Shown here in pieces: positions 1 to 13,732 of a DNA stretch of 64,000 bases (positions are counted from its first letter, which is position 1; each line of letters begins with the position of its first letter). Under the pieces are notes generated by a model. It saw only the letters and a list, made by a program, of their open reading frames with translations, was not told the origin of the DNA and made no database searches. Origin of the DNA: Epiperipatus broadwayi (lineage: Eukaryota; Onychophora; Udeonychophora; Euonychophora; Peripatidae); NCBI GenBank assembly GCA_028023455.1, contig JAQFVV010006696.1:154501-218500 (forward strand), read 5' to 3'. The position numbers and the translations under genes were made by a program.

Positions 1-189
1 AATATTTGTAAACACAGTAACTAAATTATTAAAAATTTTATCCACTTAGGTGTGCTTTTGATTATCCCAGTAATCTGTGTTAACTAAAGCTTTGAAATGC
101 TTTAGTTGACACAGATTACTGGTGTAATCAAAAGTGCTCCTAAGTGGATAAATTTTTTAATTATTTAGTTACTGTATTTACAAATATTC
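1..189. repeat. 190-bp foldback element, copy 1 (PLE 3'-end palindrome)
   Basis: Two arms of about 90 bp are near-perfect reverse complements. The outer ends read AATATTTGTAAA and TTTACAAATATT, and the centre is an AAAGCTTTGAAATGCTTT loop. A second copy lies at 39734-39910. The outward-facing part of each arm (ATCAAAAGTGCTCCTAAGTG, then a T/A-rich run and TTACTGTATTT) resembles the 3' untranslated ends of the PLEs here (for example CAATCAAAAGTACTCCCAGT near 5447, and CGAAAGTACTTCTGTGGATT near 15170). I infer a minimal inverted dimer of PLE 3' ends rather than a DNA-transposon MITE; the MITE alternative stays open. The window begins at its first base, so any left target duplication cannot be seen. 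Confidence 0.75.
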
Positions 190-225
190 ATTTATAAAAT
201 TATACATATATATATATATTAATAT

Positions 226-330
226 GTGGAGCTTTACCAAGGCCTACAAACAAGCGTATTTGTTTACATAAACATCAGAGTCAATATTCACTGTCTTTTT
301 CGTTTTGTTCCACCCTCAGATCAGCTGATT
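226..330 (-). repeat. Fragment of the hammerhead-repeat family
   Basis: The plus strand reads TGGAGCTTTACCAAGGCCTA, then TTGTTTACATAAACATCAGA and CCACCCTCAGATCAGCTGAT, matching monomers at 25.7-26.6 kb. On the minus strand it holds only the 3' half of the ribozyme: stem III, the GATC cleavage site and the TGAGGG arm of stem I. The CTGATGA half is replaced by PLE sequence. Its outer (3') end runs into short (AT)n, as in the arrays. Confidence 0.7.
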
Positions 331-365
331 AAAACTTCATTAATAAATTTTATTCTATATGTATC

Positions 366-378
<13 letters not shown>
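320..378 (-). repeat. Short PLE 5' fragment fused to the hammerhead repeat
   Basis: This segment is the reverse complement of 969-1022, the sequence just upstream of the older PLE reverse transcriptase (TATAGAATGAAATTTATTAA on that strand). It joins the hammerhead repeat at the ribozyme core, with both parts in the same sense. (AT)n tracts follow at about 372-402 and 427-458. Confidence 0.6.
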
Positions 379-407
<29 letters not shown>

Positions 408-421
408 GATACATATAGAAT

Positions 422-458
<37 letters not shown>

Positions 459-469
459 CCATTAAAATG

Positions 470-960
470 ACTATTTTAAATCATATAATTATTCAAACAA
501 ATCTATTCAATACAGTATTCAAATTTTAAATAAAATATATTCTTTACTGGAAGTACTTTTGGTTGTATCACTGACAATCTTTATCAACTATTAATTAATA
601 CAAATATACACAAAACAAAATCTTATTTTACCAATCATTCAATTCACTCAAATTTTCCATAATTCTATTGTTTTTTTTTAGCTGATTGTCTATTCATTAA
701 ACCATTTCCATTTCTAGATATTATCATTGCCTTCTTAATTTTTCATATTTCATTAAATCTTTTAATATGAATAACTTTCCCATCTCTATTATCAAATTAA
801 AAACCATAATTACACTATTATAATCAAAAATAACTGATGGAGTATTAATACAATCTAAAGTTACACTTTCTTTCTGCGTATGTTTACCCAATATCTTACG
901 ATCATTTTATATTTTTTTAATGTACACTTTGAATCCCTTATATATTTCATTCCATAAATT
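470..960 (-). mobile_element. Penelope-like element A, left (minus) arm, GIY-YIG part
   Basis: The reverse complement matches the right end of PLE A at about 5040-5500. Shared stretches include the 3' end around AATATATTTTATTTAAAATT and the coding stretch around TATCTAGAAATGGAAATGGT. It covers the C-terminal GIY-YIG endonuclease region and 3' UTR, 5'-truncated at the centre. With the plus arm it forms a divergent inverted dimer, an arrangement common for Penelope insertions. Frameshifts and stops throughout make it non-functional. The 3' end faces outward into (AT)n at 427-458. Confidence 0.7.
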
Positions 961-968
961 TGAAAAAA

Positions 969-2030
<1,062 letters not shown>

Positions 2031-2225
2031 AATTATATATATATATATAATAACAAAACTTAAATATATTCCAAACAACGGTAAACAATTTATAATACAA
2101 TATAAATAAAAACTCAATAAACACTCATAAAGAAATATTTTCGATTATATTCATAATCATTTTCAACTCACTCTCAAAATGGAATCATCTATTACCAACC
2201 AGAAACACATGTTTATTTAAATATC

Positions 2226-2621
2226 CTACAATTCATTAATCCTAACATTTGCTGACTGTCTGTTTATTATCGTATTTTTATACCTACTGATAAAAACTGC
2301 CTCTTTAATTTTTCTTTTTTCATTATCTCTCTCTTGTCCTAAAATTTTTATTTTATTTATATCAAAATTAAACTTAAAATTACAATTTCTATCATTATCA
2401 TAAAAAACAGATTCAGTATATAACTTGACTTCATTAATATTATCATTACATATATGTACATTTTTCAAAACTCTTTTATATAACAATTTATGTTCTTTAA
2501 TTCTTTTCTCTATATTACATCTAGATTCCCCTATATATGATAAGTTACACCCACAAAAAATTCTATAAATTATATTACTCCCTTTATTTTTTTCTAACTT
2601 ATCTTTTGAATTATTAACCAT
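2226..2621 (-). pseudogene. PLE B left arm: GIY-YIG endonuclease
   Basis: 131 residues. The GIY-YIG signature is IIYRIFCGCNLSYIGESRCN (about residues 18-37), followed by EKRIKEH. The C-terminal part, KRKIKEAVFISRYKNTIINR, is shared with all other PLE copies here. In PLEs this domain nicks target DNA, generally at AT-rich sites. It is separated from the RT by a frameshift, but the domain itself is intact, unlike the right-arm copy, which has a stop directly after EKRI. Confidence 0.85.
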
Positions 2622-2866
2622 TCTATTTAAATTACCAAGTCCATAAAAAGAAACATTATATATACCATTATAAAATTTTTCATAAATTTTACTTGATTAT
2701 TATTATAAAAAGGCAAAGAAATCCACTTCTTACTCTTAATTTCTTCATCACCAGTATTTCTATTAATTTTCTTACTAAACTGACAAACCACTTGATAAAT
2801 TTCTTTTATATTATAACCTACACTTAATAATTCACTTACATAATTTTCAATATTTTTCTTTTTATT

Positions 2867-3592
2867 TCATGCATATTTACACAAAATATTATTTCTATAC
2901 AAAAAAGACCTAAAACCAGCCATCTTATAATTATGTGGCACATTAGATAAATAGGGAATATACCCTCTAGTTTCAATAGGTTTAATAAACAATTTATATT
3001 CAATCATATTATTGTTCCTTGAAATTATCAAATCTAAATACTTAATACTGTTGTTATATTCTTTCTCCATAGACCAGATAAGACCTTTTAATTTATTATA
3101 TTCATCAAAAATTTTATCAACCATTTCTGAAGAAGCACATATAAAAACACCATCCACATATCTCGTATATAACTTAATATTTCCCATAAATATAAATTTG
3201 TTTAAAATTTTCTCTTCATAATATGACAAAACAAAACTGCATAACTGTGCCACCATTGGTAATCCCATTGGCCATCCTTTACTCATCTTGTAAAATTTAC
3301 CTTTAAAGGATGCAACAATATTTTGTTCAATAAAATTTAAAGCCTTCATCAGAAAACATATTAATTGATTATCCACTTTCTTTTCCAATAAAGCTTGATG
3401 AATTATCCTAATTGAATCAAGTCTATCAATAGATCCATACATCTCAGAAACATCCAATGACACTAAAACATCATTACAGTCCAAACTTAAATCTTTAATT
3501 TTTTCAACAAAATCAAATGATGACGTTACAGAATATTTTCCAAATCCAAGTAAATCTTGTAAAATTTTTTGCTGAACAAAATACTGTTGCAT
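2867..3592 (-). pseudogene. PLE B left arm: reverse transcriptase palm
   Basis: A 241-residue open frame with Penelope-type RT motifs in order: motif A VSLDVSEMYGSID (about residue 44), motif B GWPMGLPMVAQLCSF (about 105) and motif C YTRYVDGVFI (about 143). Motif C should be Y-x-D-D, and the second aspartate is Gly here, which should abolish polymerase activity. The ATG at 3592 lies at the dimer junction, so it is an accident of truncation, not the native start. The frame stops at a TGA after LCKYA. Coding similarity continues downstream, with a one-base deletion near 2680, into the endonuclease frame at 2226-2621. Confidence 0.85.
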
Positions 3593-4041
3593 CCTTTAAT
3601 GGTAAATTTTATAAGATAAGTAAAGAATGACCAATGGGATTACCAATGGTGGCACAGTTATGCAGTTTTGTTTTGTTATATTATGAAGAGAAAATTTTAA
3701 ACAACTTTATATTTATGGGAAATATTAAGATATATACGAGATATGTAGGTGATGTTTTTATATGTGCTTCTTCAGAAATGATTGATAAAATTTTTGATGA
3801 ATATAATAAATTAAAAGGTCTTATCTGGTCTATGGAGAAAGAATATAACAACATTATTAAGTATTTAGATTTGATAATTTCAAGGAACAATAATATGATT
3901 GAATATAAATTGTTTATTAAACCTATTGAAACTAGAGGGTATATTCCCTATTTATCTAATGTGCCACATAATTATAAGGTGGCTGGTTTTAGGTCTTTTT
4001 TGTATAGAAATAATATTTTGTGTAAATATATATGTGATTAA
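3593..4041 (+). pseudogene. PLE B right arm: reverse transcriptase, 5'-truncated
   Basis: This arm is near-identical to the left-arm RT, starting from the ASFNGKFYKIS region. A stop replaces Trp just before PMGLPMVAQL (motif B). Motif C reads YTRYVGDVFI, so the first aspartate is lost here, whereas the left arm lost the second. The frame ends at a TAA after CKYICD, near the position of the left-arm stop. Confidence 0.85.
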
Positions 4042-4686
4042 AAGAAAAATATTGAAAATTATGTAAGTGAATTATTAAGTGTAGGTTATAATATAAAAGA
4101 AATTTATCAAGTGGTTTGTCAATTTAGTAAGAAAATTCATAGAAATACTGGTGATGAAGAAATTAAGAGTAAGAAGTGGATTTCTTTGCCTTTTTATAAT
4201 AATAATCAAGTAAAATTTATGAAAAAAGTTTATAATGGTATATATAATGTTTATTTTTATGGATTTGGTAATTTAAATAGAATGGTTAATAATTCAAAAG
4301 ATAAGTTAGAAAAAAATAAAGGGAGTAATATAATTTATAGAATTTTTTGTGGGTGTAACTTATCATATATAGGGGAATCTAGATGTAATATAGAGAAAAG
4401 AATTTAAGAACATAAATTGTTATATAAAAGAGTTTTGAAAAATGTACAGATATGTAATGATAATAGTAATGAAGTCAAGTTATATACTGAATCTGTTTTT
4501 TATGATAATGATAGAAATTGTAATTTTAAGTTTAATTTTGATATAAATAAAATAAAAATTTTAGGACAAGAGAGAGATAATGAAAAAAGAAAAATTAAAG
4601 AGGCAGTTTTTATTAGTAGGTATAAAAATACGATAATAAACAGACAGTCAGCAAATGTTAGGATTAATGAATTGTGGGATATTTAA
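4042..4686 (+). pseudogene. PLE B right arm: linker and GIY-YIG endonuclease
   Basis: Continues the element through the linker (KKNIENYVSELLSVGYNIKE) and the GIY-YIG motif (CGCNLSYIGESRC). It is cut by a TAA at about 4406 right after EKRI, then runs to the terminal INELWDI and a stop at 4684-4686. The 3' UTR follows to about 4858. The continuous 4111-4407 frame here lacks the frameshift seen in the left arm. Confidence 0.85.
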
Positions 4687-4858
4687 ATTGCCATGTGTTT
4701 CCGGTTGGTAATAGATGATTCCATTTTGAATGTGAATTGAAAATGATTATGAATATAATCGAAAATATTTCTTTAAGAGTTTTTATTGAGTTTTTATTTA
4801 TATTGTATTATAAATTTCTTACAGTTGTTTGGAATATATTTAAGTTTTGTTAAAGTAT

Positions 4859-5510
4859 TATTGATATTAGCGGACATTTATTTTGTTTTATTGTTACATG
4901 ATATATATAGTAATAAACTTTATAGTGGTTTGTGTAGTGTATCTTATTTTTCATCAAATAATATAAATGATATCACAAATAATTCTATAACTGGGATTTC
5001 TAAGTTTGAACTAAGTTATGTTATGTATATGTTGATATGTTGTTGTGAAATGAAATATATAGGGGAATCAAAGTGTGCATTACAAAAAAGATACAATGAT
5101 TATAATATAATGTTTAAACATATACAGAAAGAAATACTAGCTTCATTAAGTATTAATATTCCATTAATTAATTTTGATCATAATAGAGTATGTAAATATG
5201 GTTTTAAATTTGATAAATAGAGGTATGAAAGATATTTGAATTGAAATATATAAAGAAAAACAAAAAAAATAAGGAGGCCATAATAATATCTAGAAATGGA
5301 AATGGTTTTATGAATAGTCAATCAGCTAGTATATAGATAACAGAATTATGAGAAATTTTAGTGAATTAAATGATGGGTAATATAAGTTTTTGTTTTGTGT
5401 AGATTTGTATTAATTAATGGTTGATAAAAATAGTCAGTGATACAATCAAAAGTACTCCCAGTAAAGAATATATTTTATTTAAAATTTGAATACTGTGTTG
5501 AATTGATTTT
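4859..5510 (+). pseudogene. Penelope-like element A, GIY-YIG part and 3' UTR
   Basis: Resumes PLE A after the nested insertion. CCEMKYIGESKC is the second half of the GIY-YIG signature, with the first half degraded. VCKYGFKFDK then a stop follows, then broken frames containing the PLE-wide NQxA region. The 3' UTR carries CAATCAAAAGTACTCCCAGT, a motif shared with the other PLE ends and with the 190-bp foldbacks. The end runs into (AT)n at 5517. Confidence 0.75.
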
Positions 5511-5514
5511 CTTG

Positions 5515-5677
<163 letters not shown>

Positions 5678-5712
5678 TATTCTTCTATCACTGATATGTA
5701 GTCCTTTTTCAG

Positions 5713-5894
5713 ATGATACTGAAAGAAGAAGAGACCTTATGACAGTTGGATTACCAATTGTTCAACGTAAGGTCTGTGTTAAAATAGCAGAAAGAGCATA
5801 CAATAGGTTTCGTTTTATGCTACCAAAGTTCAGAGTTCGGAAAAATGAGTTCTGTGCTGGATATCCTTATCAGTCAGGAAGACATTCATGTGCA
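5713..5894 (+). CDS. S1 serine protease, internal exon (C168-C191 region)
   Basis: The acceptor CCTTTTTCAG ends at 5712 and the donor GTAAGT starts at 5895. The exon enters in phase 1 and leaves in phase 0. It encodes the part of a secreted trypsin-fold protease before the catalytic serine: [12 protein letters not shown] (Cys168-like), a basic loop ([10 protein letters not shown]), [10 protein letters not shown] (Cys182-like) and GRHSCA (Cys191-like). The next exon in phase supplies GDSGSP at 43063, completing the usual C-x-GDSG motif. The residue at chymotrypsin position 189 is His, not the Asp of trypsin-like enzymes, so trypsin specificity is not expected. Upstream exons (signal peptide, prodomain, His57, Asp102) are not in the window. 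The exact subfamily is not recognised. Confidence 0.85.
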
Positions 5895-6590
5895 GTAAGT
5901 GCATATCTCAGATAATTTTTTTTATATTGGTTTAGTTATTTTTCATCTCAGTTCATTTTAGTGCAACGTTTTATAAATACCTAATTTACAACATAATGTA
6001 TTGAATTGTTTTCTTTTCTTGTTATCTCATTTTCATTTTTATATTAGTAAGCTAATCGTTGTGTTGTAAAAAATGGATATGACAACCATCTGTGTTCACA
6101 TCACTGCACATTTGTCACCAGTTGTAATGGAATAAGCAAGAATTGGAATCTTAATTTTTTGTTTCATAACCAATGAATGGATTAACCATTGGTGATAAAA
6201 CATATGAAATATGTAAATGACCAGATACTTATGATGCAATTGGTCAGTGTATGGCCCCATTAATTGGTTGTTAATTGGAATGAAACAGGACAAAATGTCT
6301 ATTTGCATCACATATTTTATTTGTTCACTTGAGCTGTGGAATAAGGTTGTAACCCTAAAGTTGGTAAGTTATGAAAACATCACATTTAATATTATGCTTA
6401 GTTCAAGTCTAATCCACTTGATTAACCATATGATTACTCTTAAGGTCATCAATGTTGTGAGTTCTGCTCATACACCTGTTAATTTTCAGTATTAATAGAC
6501 AACAGTTATATGCAAGATTCTATTAATCCACAGTGGTGCTGACAATCAGTTTGATATGAAACTATAATCATTTACATCTAAATTATGGGT
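5895..6590. other. Intron sequence, nothing recognised
   Basis: Start of the 37,168-bp intron (5895-43062) of the plus-strand protease gene. No open frame here resembles a known protein. Confidence 0.5.
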
Positions 6591-6890
6591 GTGGTATAGC
6601 ATAGGTAATGGAAAGTAAGATAAAGGATATGCTATAAATAATGAAAAATTAGATAAATGATATGACCTTGATAATGGAAAGTTGGATAATTGATACAGCA
6701 TGGCTAATGGATAGATAGATAAATGATATAGCATGGGCAATGAAAATTTGAACAAATGATATGACATGGCTATTAGAAATATAGATAAAAGTTATCACAT
6801 AGGCAATGGGTTATTGGACAAATAAAATGGTATGGTTAATAGAAAGACTAATAAATTATATGGCATGGACAATAAAAAGTTGTATAATGA
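6590..6890. repeat. Degenerate minisatellite, roughly 43-bp unit
   Basis: Six to eight imperfect units share GATATAGCATGGGCAATG-like and AAGTTGGATAAATGATA-like segments. They are too diverged to give an exact period by eye. Confidence 0.55.
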
Positions 6891-7016
6891 GGAAATACAC
6901 ACAAATTCTAATAAAATAAATCATTAACAACTTTATTCTATTATGAGTGGTTTACAATATTTTAAAATAAATCAATTTGATGTGAGGATCAGTTAGGTTA
7001 TTCTTTTTTTAATTTA

Positions 7017-8340
<1,324 letters not shown>

Positions 8341-8555
8341 AACAGTGAAGATTGCCAATTCCTCTACAAGCTTTATGATAAATGCTTAGTCAGAGCCAGT
8401 ACTTAAATATCTCTGTCAGGAACTCCTCCCAAAACCCCTGACCATGCCTTTCATGCTTTGGTACTCCTCAGAGAGGTATCAGGGTAGGTTAAGTGCTGGC
8501 TCTGGCTAAGCATTTATCATAAAGATTGTAGAGGAAATGGCAATGCTCACTGTTT
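8341..8555. repeat. Foldback element with 66-bp terminal inverted repeats
   Basis: The left arm 8341-8406 and right arm 8489-8555 are reverse complements at about 90%. Key shared parts are AACAGTGA, TTCCTCTACAA and TTTATGATAAATGCTTAG. The 80-bp centre is noncoding and relatively GC-rich. No transposase is present. No clear target duplication is visible, although ATAGCTATGG and ATAGCTTTGG flank it loosely. It is unrelated to the PLE-end foldbacks. Confidence 0.75.
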
Positions 8556-9400
8556 ATGACTCTTATTTTGACTATTTATAGCTTTGGAGAAAATTTGTTT
8601 TTTTTTTTTTTTAAATCATCAAATTATAAATCAAACATAAGTTCTGTTTACGCATTATTTTAATTTGTGTCTTGATTAAAACAATTCACATTTTTTTCAT
8701 GTGTACCCAGTCTGTGTCAGCAGCATGTTATATATCATGCATGCATAGTTATTGTTTAAGATTTTTAATTTCTAGTACTTTTAATATATTTTTTTAAAAA
8801 TATAATCATTTAATTTTGGATCTCATTTATCTTTGTTACTCTTTTATATTACTTTGGGAATTTGGTCAATTGCGTATCATTTACTCTTATATTGTTGTCA
8901 GTACATTTAACATAATGTAAAATAAATACCATGTTATAATCTACTTTTAATTTTAATTAATGTTATAATTTGTTTACATATAACAAAGAGTGTTAATAGA
9001 TTAATTATATCTTTAATTAAGTATAAATTGTTTTAAGACCTTTTTGTCTTTAATAAGTTGTGACTGTACCCTTACATTTCCCATCCTCTCAAATAATTAA
9101 AATGGACTGTAAGGGTTTGAATTTTCAATTAATATAAGTATTGCTTGTAATTTATAAACCTTGCATAATCTCTCCTTATGATGTTTGATAATAAAGGATG
9201 TTCTTTGATAACATTGTAATTTTGATATGGAATATTGGTTTCCACTGTGAGAAATTTACAAAATTCAACTATAAATATTTCATTCTCAGGCATCAACACA
9301 TTTTCAGGATATTGGACCAATTGGTAAAATACCTGAATATATATTGTAATGGAAACTATGTAATCTAAATGATCTCAAACAAAAATACACCTATGAAGAG
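8556..9400. other. Intron sequence, nothing recognised
   Basis: AT-rich; no gene or repeat I can support. Confidence 0.4.
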
Positions 9401-9830
9401 AGAAGGCCCCAAACGTTGGTGCCAAAATGTAATGTAATGTATGATATGAGAAGAAAATAATGCTCCAAATGTTGGACGACAAATGTAATGGAATGCCTGT
9501 CACCAATTAAAATGGCCCCAATAGTTGGAAAAGTAAAATGTAATAGAATCACATTTGCTCTATCCTCAAAGACAAATTGTAATGAATCAGACCTCACATT
9601 TTATGCATCAAATGTAATAGAATATATTTATCATCCAATTAAAATAATGTGAACACAGCATATCATACTCATATATGGAGAAAAGAATGTCCAAAACGTT
9701 GATGAAAATATAATAGATTGGAATATACATATAAAGAAAGATCTTAACAATCTAAATGAATCCAATTGTTGAGAAAGCCAAATATAATAGATTCTATGAT
9801 TTAAATGAAGAAAGATAAAATTATCCCAGT
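9400..9830. repeat. Degenerate tandem repeat
   Basis: CCAAACGTTGG/CCAAATGTTGG-like and CAAATGTAATAGAAT-like words recur irregularly at roughly 60-70 bp spacing, suggesting an old minisatellite. The period was not computed. Confidence 0.4.
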
Positions 9831-12800
9831 TATATTTAAATAAATTGTTTATATGCCCTTCCAACTAGCTTTACATGAAATAAATTCAAAATCATACAGA
9901 GCAATAATAAGACCTATCATTATAATTTATTCTCAGGGTTAATATGATTAACTAACAAAATATATACTAGAAACAAAGGGAATTTTATTGAATGTAATAT
10001 TTACATCAAATAAGTAAACATATGTATATCTAAACATAACAATGAACATTGACTTGAATAAGTGACCTCAAAACTAAGTAATAATTGATATACAAAATTA
10101 TTCTACATTAGGTTGTGAGTTTAATAACTTTATAATGACTCTGGCACCAAAAAGAAAAATAAGAATAAAATATTAATACTCTTCCAAATAAAATACAAAA
10201 GACATTACTTACAAAACAAATAGTACATTCTTTATTTCTATATTATGATTTGAATTTTTAGTAGTATCAGTGTTTCAAATAGTTTTTAAATACAAACCGA
10301 ATTACACAAAAAATACATATACACTTGCAATAAGTATATATATTAAATACACAGAGACATATTTGTGCTCAACAACTATACATTAATATAAATACAAATA
10401 TTTTTTTTATATTTTCCAAATATTCCAATTTAAAAAAAAATAAAAAAAATAAAAGTAAATTTTATACAGCAAATATATGAATTGTTGTTTATGTTTGCAT
10501 AAGAGTTATTATATGAAGGGAAAATAAAAATAGATAAATAAATAAGTGAATAATTGACTGGTAAAATACTGTAAATTAATAAAATAGATAATAGATATGT
10601 TCCCAAAGCTAGGTTAATCGATTAAGTATCATTACATCAAAAGAAATCATCAAAATTTACTCCACTACACTATAAAAGGTTTATATACTATATCCACTTT
10701 TAGAATATACTTATTTCTACAAGCATTGAATATTTTTTTTTTATTATTTACAATGAGGCTCACTCAGGCCTATAAAGAAATATAACATATCTTTGACTAC
10801 TTAGTCATTTAGTGCTAACTTATAACTTAATATGAATATGGAACTTGTTTTACCTCATTTTTTTTATTTATCTTATATATGTACACACAAACAAAATATA
10901 TAAATATAATGACGATTTCTAATTGATAAGTAACCCTCAATAAATTAACTCAATCTAAGATCCATCCCTAAGAACATATCTAATTATCTAATAAATAAAT
11001 AAATAACATTAAAAGAAAAAAAAATTAAGTTATATAAAATTTGCAAATATAAATTTCACTTAATAAAATATATATATAATAACCCATAAGCAACCTAAAC
11101 TTAGAGCTTTACTTACAAATTTCTAATATTTAAGTGTTAATTTTGACATTTATTAAATGTTTGTTTTTTTAAAACAAGATGCTTAAATTGAATAGAATTA
11201 TACTTATAGAAATGTTTCATTTTTCAAATTAAAAAAAAAAGTAAAAAAAAAAGAGTATCAATCTCAAAAATATATATAAACATATCATTTACATTAATAA
11301 AGTTATTTACTACCTTATCAAAGTTCAACTTGTTCCATTGATTTATTCTTTTATATTTCTTTAACACTTGTGTCTATCCTTACGAGTTGACTCGCATCCA
11401 CTTGACGTCACTTGAATTTGTCATTTTCAGTGCTATGCTAGAGATTTTACTATCTTTGGAAAGGTTTTAAAAGGTTCTGTAAGATTCTGCCCTTTCTTGA
11501 ATTATTTTACAAGTAAAAATGAATAAAACTGCCAGTAAATCTATAACAAGAAATAAGCTTCATGATGATTGGCTTTTAGCCATCAAATACTTTCTTATTG
11601 GCTGTCAAGGACAAAGAAAAATGGCTAATCAAAGAAAATGCTACAATCTTTTTTGTTTCATTTCAAAAATGATAAACAAATATTTTAGACCATTTCAAAA
11701 GTATTTTTTGACATATTATGCTAAAAATGAACTAAAAATAAAATTATTTTAAAAAAATATTTAAAATTTTAGCAAAAAACATATTTACTTTTCCATAATG
11801 TAAAACTGACAAAGAAATCATTTACGTCAGCAAATCTTTTTAATTGGTTACTAACTTTCAGTTTTAAATATGCCACTATCGAATATTTCTTAATAAATAA
11901 ATAGAAATTTATTTTTGAAAAAACTTTTGTTCACTTTGATAACCTGACAAATTATTAATATATATTTTACAAATGAAACTAAAATGAATATAATATTAAA
12001 AAGAAATATATTTTGAGACTTGAGTGTAATTTTGACTAATTAAAAGTTTACATTTTTACCTCACTTGGACAATAAGATATTGACCATCACAAAGGTTAAT
12101 ATTCAAATGTATTCTAGCCAAGGTTAAATTTTGAAGAAAACATCACATTAGAGAAAATTATCATTTTCCAAATGCATATATATATATATATATTCCATTT
12201 TTCTTAAGATTTTTCTCCTTGAAAAAAAATTGACATGTTGAATCCAATATATTAACCAATTTTAGTTGCTTCCAAATTGTTTTTGAATTTACCATTATAG
12301 ATTCTTTTGTAGACAGCTATTTTATATTTCAACACAATGGAATTTATATTTTGAGCCATTGCTTAATTTCTTTTTATTGCTAAGATAGAGACAAGAAGAT
12401 CACACTTCTTGAACTGTGATAATATTATTATACATTATTCCATTATTAAGGTGTTTACATCTAAAAGATTATTCAATTATTCTTAAGAAGGGTGTTTCTG
12501 AAGAAACAATGTACAACTAATTTTAACCTTCAGTTTTTTTTAATAACTATATCTTAATAATGGCCTTTTTTTCTGTTGTTGTTGTTGTTTTCCACATCCG
12601 CCAGAAAATGCAGTTTTGAAAACCATTGTGACACATGTTTTTTTTAAACAATTAACATTCAAAAAATAAAAATGTCAATCATATAAACAATATTAAATCA
12701 AAAATTTATTTGATAGCTTTAAAAATATATTTGTACATAAATAATAACATTGCATTTTTTTAATAATCACTACAAATAAAATAATCTTTTTTATAATCAA

Positions 12801-13030
12801 CAATTTATAATAGTTAAAACATGTCACTATTACAATTAAAAATGTCACCATTAGTTAATAACAATAATAACAATTAAATATTCATGGTGATGTACCATCT
12901 ACAAATAAATAAAATAATAAATCCAAACAACAATAACTATAACTAATAACCATAAACAATAATAATACTCCATATGTAAACATCAAATCAAAGAGATATA
13001 TTTTTTAAAAAACAACAAATGATTTTTTTA
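9831..13030. other. Intron sequence, nothing recognised
   Basis: About 3.2 kb of very AT-rich DNA with many homopolymer runs. The 77-residue frame at 11519-11752 has no recognisable motif and I do not call it. Confidence 0.4.
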
Positions 13031-13135
13031 AAACAAAGGTAGATTTATCAATCTTTTACTATATATATATGAAATATATATAATTATATATAGTATAAAG
13101 ATAGATTTATCAATCTTTTACTATATATATATGAA
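13031..13135. repeat. 35-bp direct repeat at the left edge of hammerhead array 1
   Basis: TTATCAATCTTTTACTATAT followed by ATATATGAAA occurs at about 13037 and again at about 13107, separated by an AT-rich palindromic spacer. Confidence 0.7.
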
Positions 13136-13270
13136 AAACAAAAAAAAAACAAGTTAAACTGCTAATCTTGTATTTATGATCAATTAGATGGTGTTTTACC
13201 AAAAACACCGTCAAAGTGTATGTTTGTTTACATAAATGTCAGAGTAAACATTCACTATCTCTATTGTTAA

Positions 13271-13327
13271 TTCCACCTTCAGATCATGATTTCAAGCTGA
13301 TATGCTATCATCAGTGAAGGATAGGAA
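13271..13327 (-). ncRNA. Hammerhead ribozyme (type I)
   Basis: The minus strand has core CTGATGA, stem II AGC/GCT, GAAA, and a short stem III in TCATGA with cleavage after GATC. Stem I is CCTTCA with TGAAGG, then an internal loop and TTCC with GGAA. The first base pair of stem II is a T-T mismatch. Confidence 0.75.
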
Positions 13328-13673
13328 TAAGAAATTAGATATAAACACTAACTGTGAGGGTTTATGAAACAATTTCTATTCAGCTTGCAAACGTGAATTT
13401 TCTAGACACATAATGTCTTCAAACTCAGCATAGCAAACCAGATAGCTATATGGGTCTGATATCAGTTCAGTATCACCACATAGTAGAAGCCTGTGCAATA
13501 TATATTATTGCAAGAAAACCTCAAAGGTACATTTATGAAAAAAAACAAAAAAACAAGTTAAACTTGCTAATGCTTGTATTTATGATCAATAGATGGCGTT
13601 TTACCAAAAACACTATCAAAGCATATGTTTGTTTACATAAATGTCAGAGAAGCATTCACTATCTCTATCATTA

Positions 13674-13732
13674 GTTCCACCTTCAGATCATGATTTCAAG
13701 CTGATTTGCAATCATCAGTGAAGGATAGGAAT
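13674..13732 (-). ncRNA. Hammerhead ribozyme (type I)
   Basis: Same layout as the copy 403 bp to the left. CTGATGA and GAAA are intact and stem I TTCC/GGAA is retained. Stem II has an extra mismatch (TTGC against GCTT), so activity may be weak. Confidence 0.7.

Larger units (their letters stand above)
2050..4858. mobile_element. Penelope-like element B, inverted dimer nested in PLE A
   Basis: The two arms (2050-3592 minus, 3593-4858 plus) are reverse complements over more than 1.2 kb with only scattered differences. They meet head-to-head inside the RT region. The outer ends share TTGTTTGGAATATATTTAAG. PLE A coding sequence flanks the dimer on both sides (RT to about 2030, GIY-YIG from about 4870), so B inserted into A and is younger. 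The left end abuts a (TA)8 run. The left arm is longer in coding content because the right arm is truncated upstream of RT motif B. Confidence 0.85.

Noticed and set aside
226-423. 65-residue ORF ending in an Ile/Tyr run
   Set aside because: It reads through a hammerhead-repeat fragment and an (AT)n tract; no conserved protein is present.
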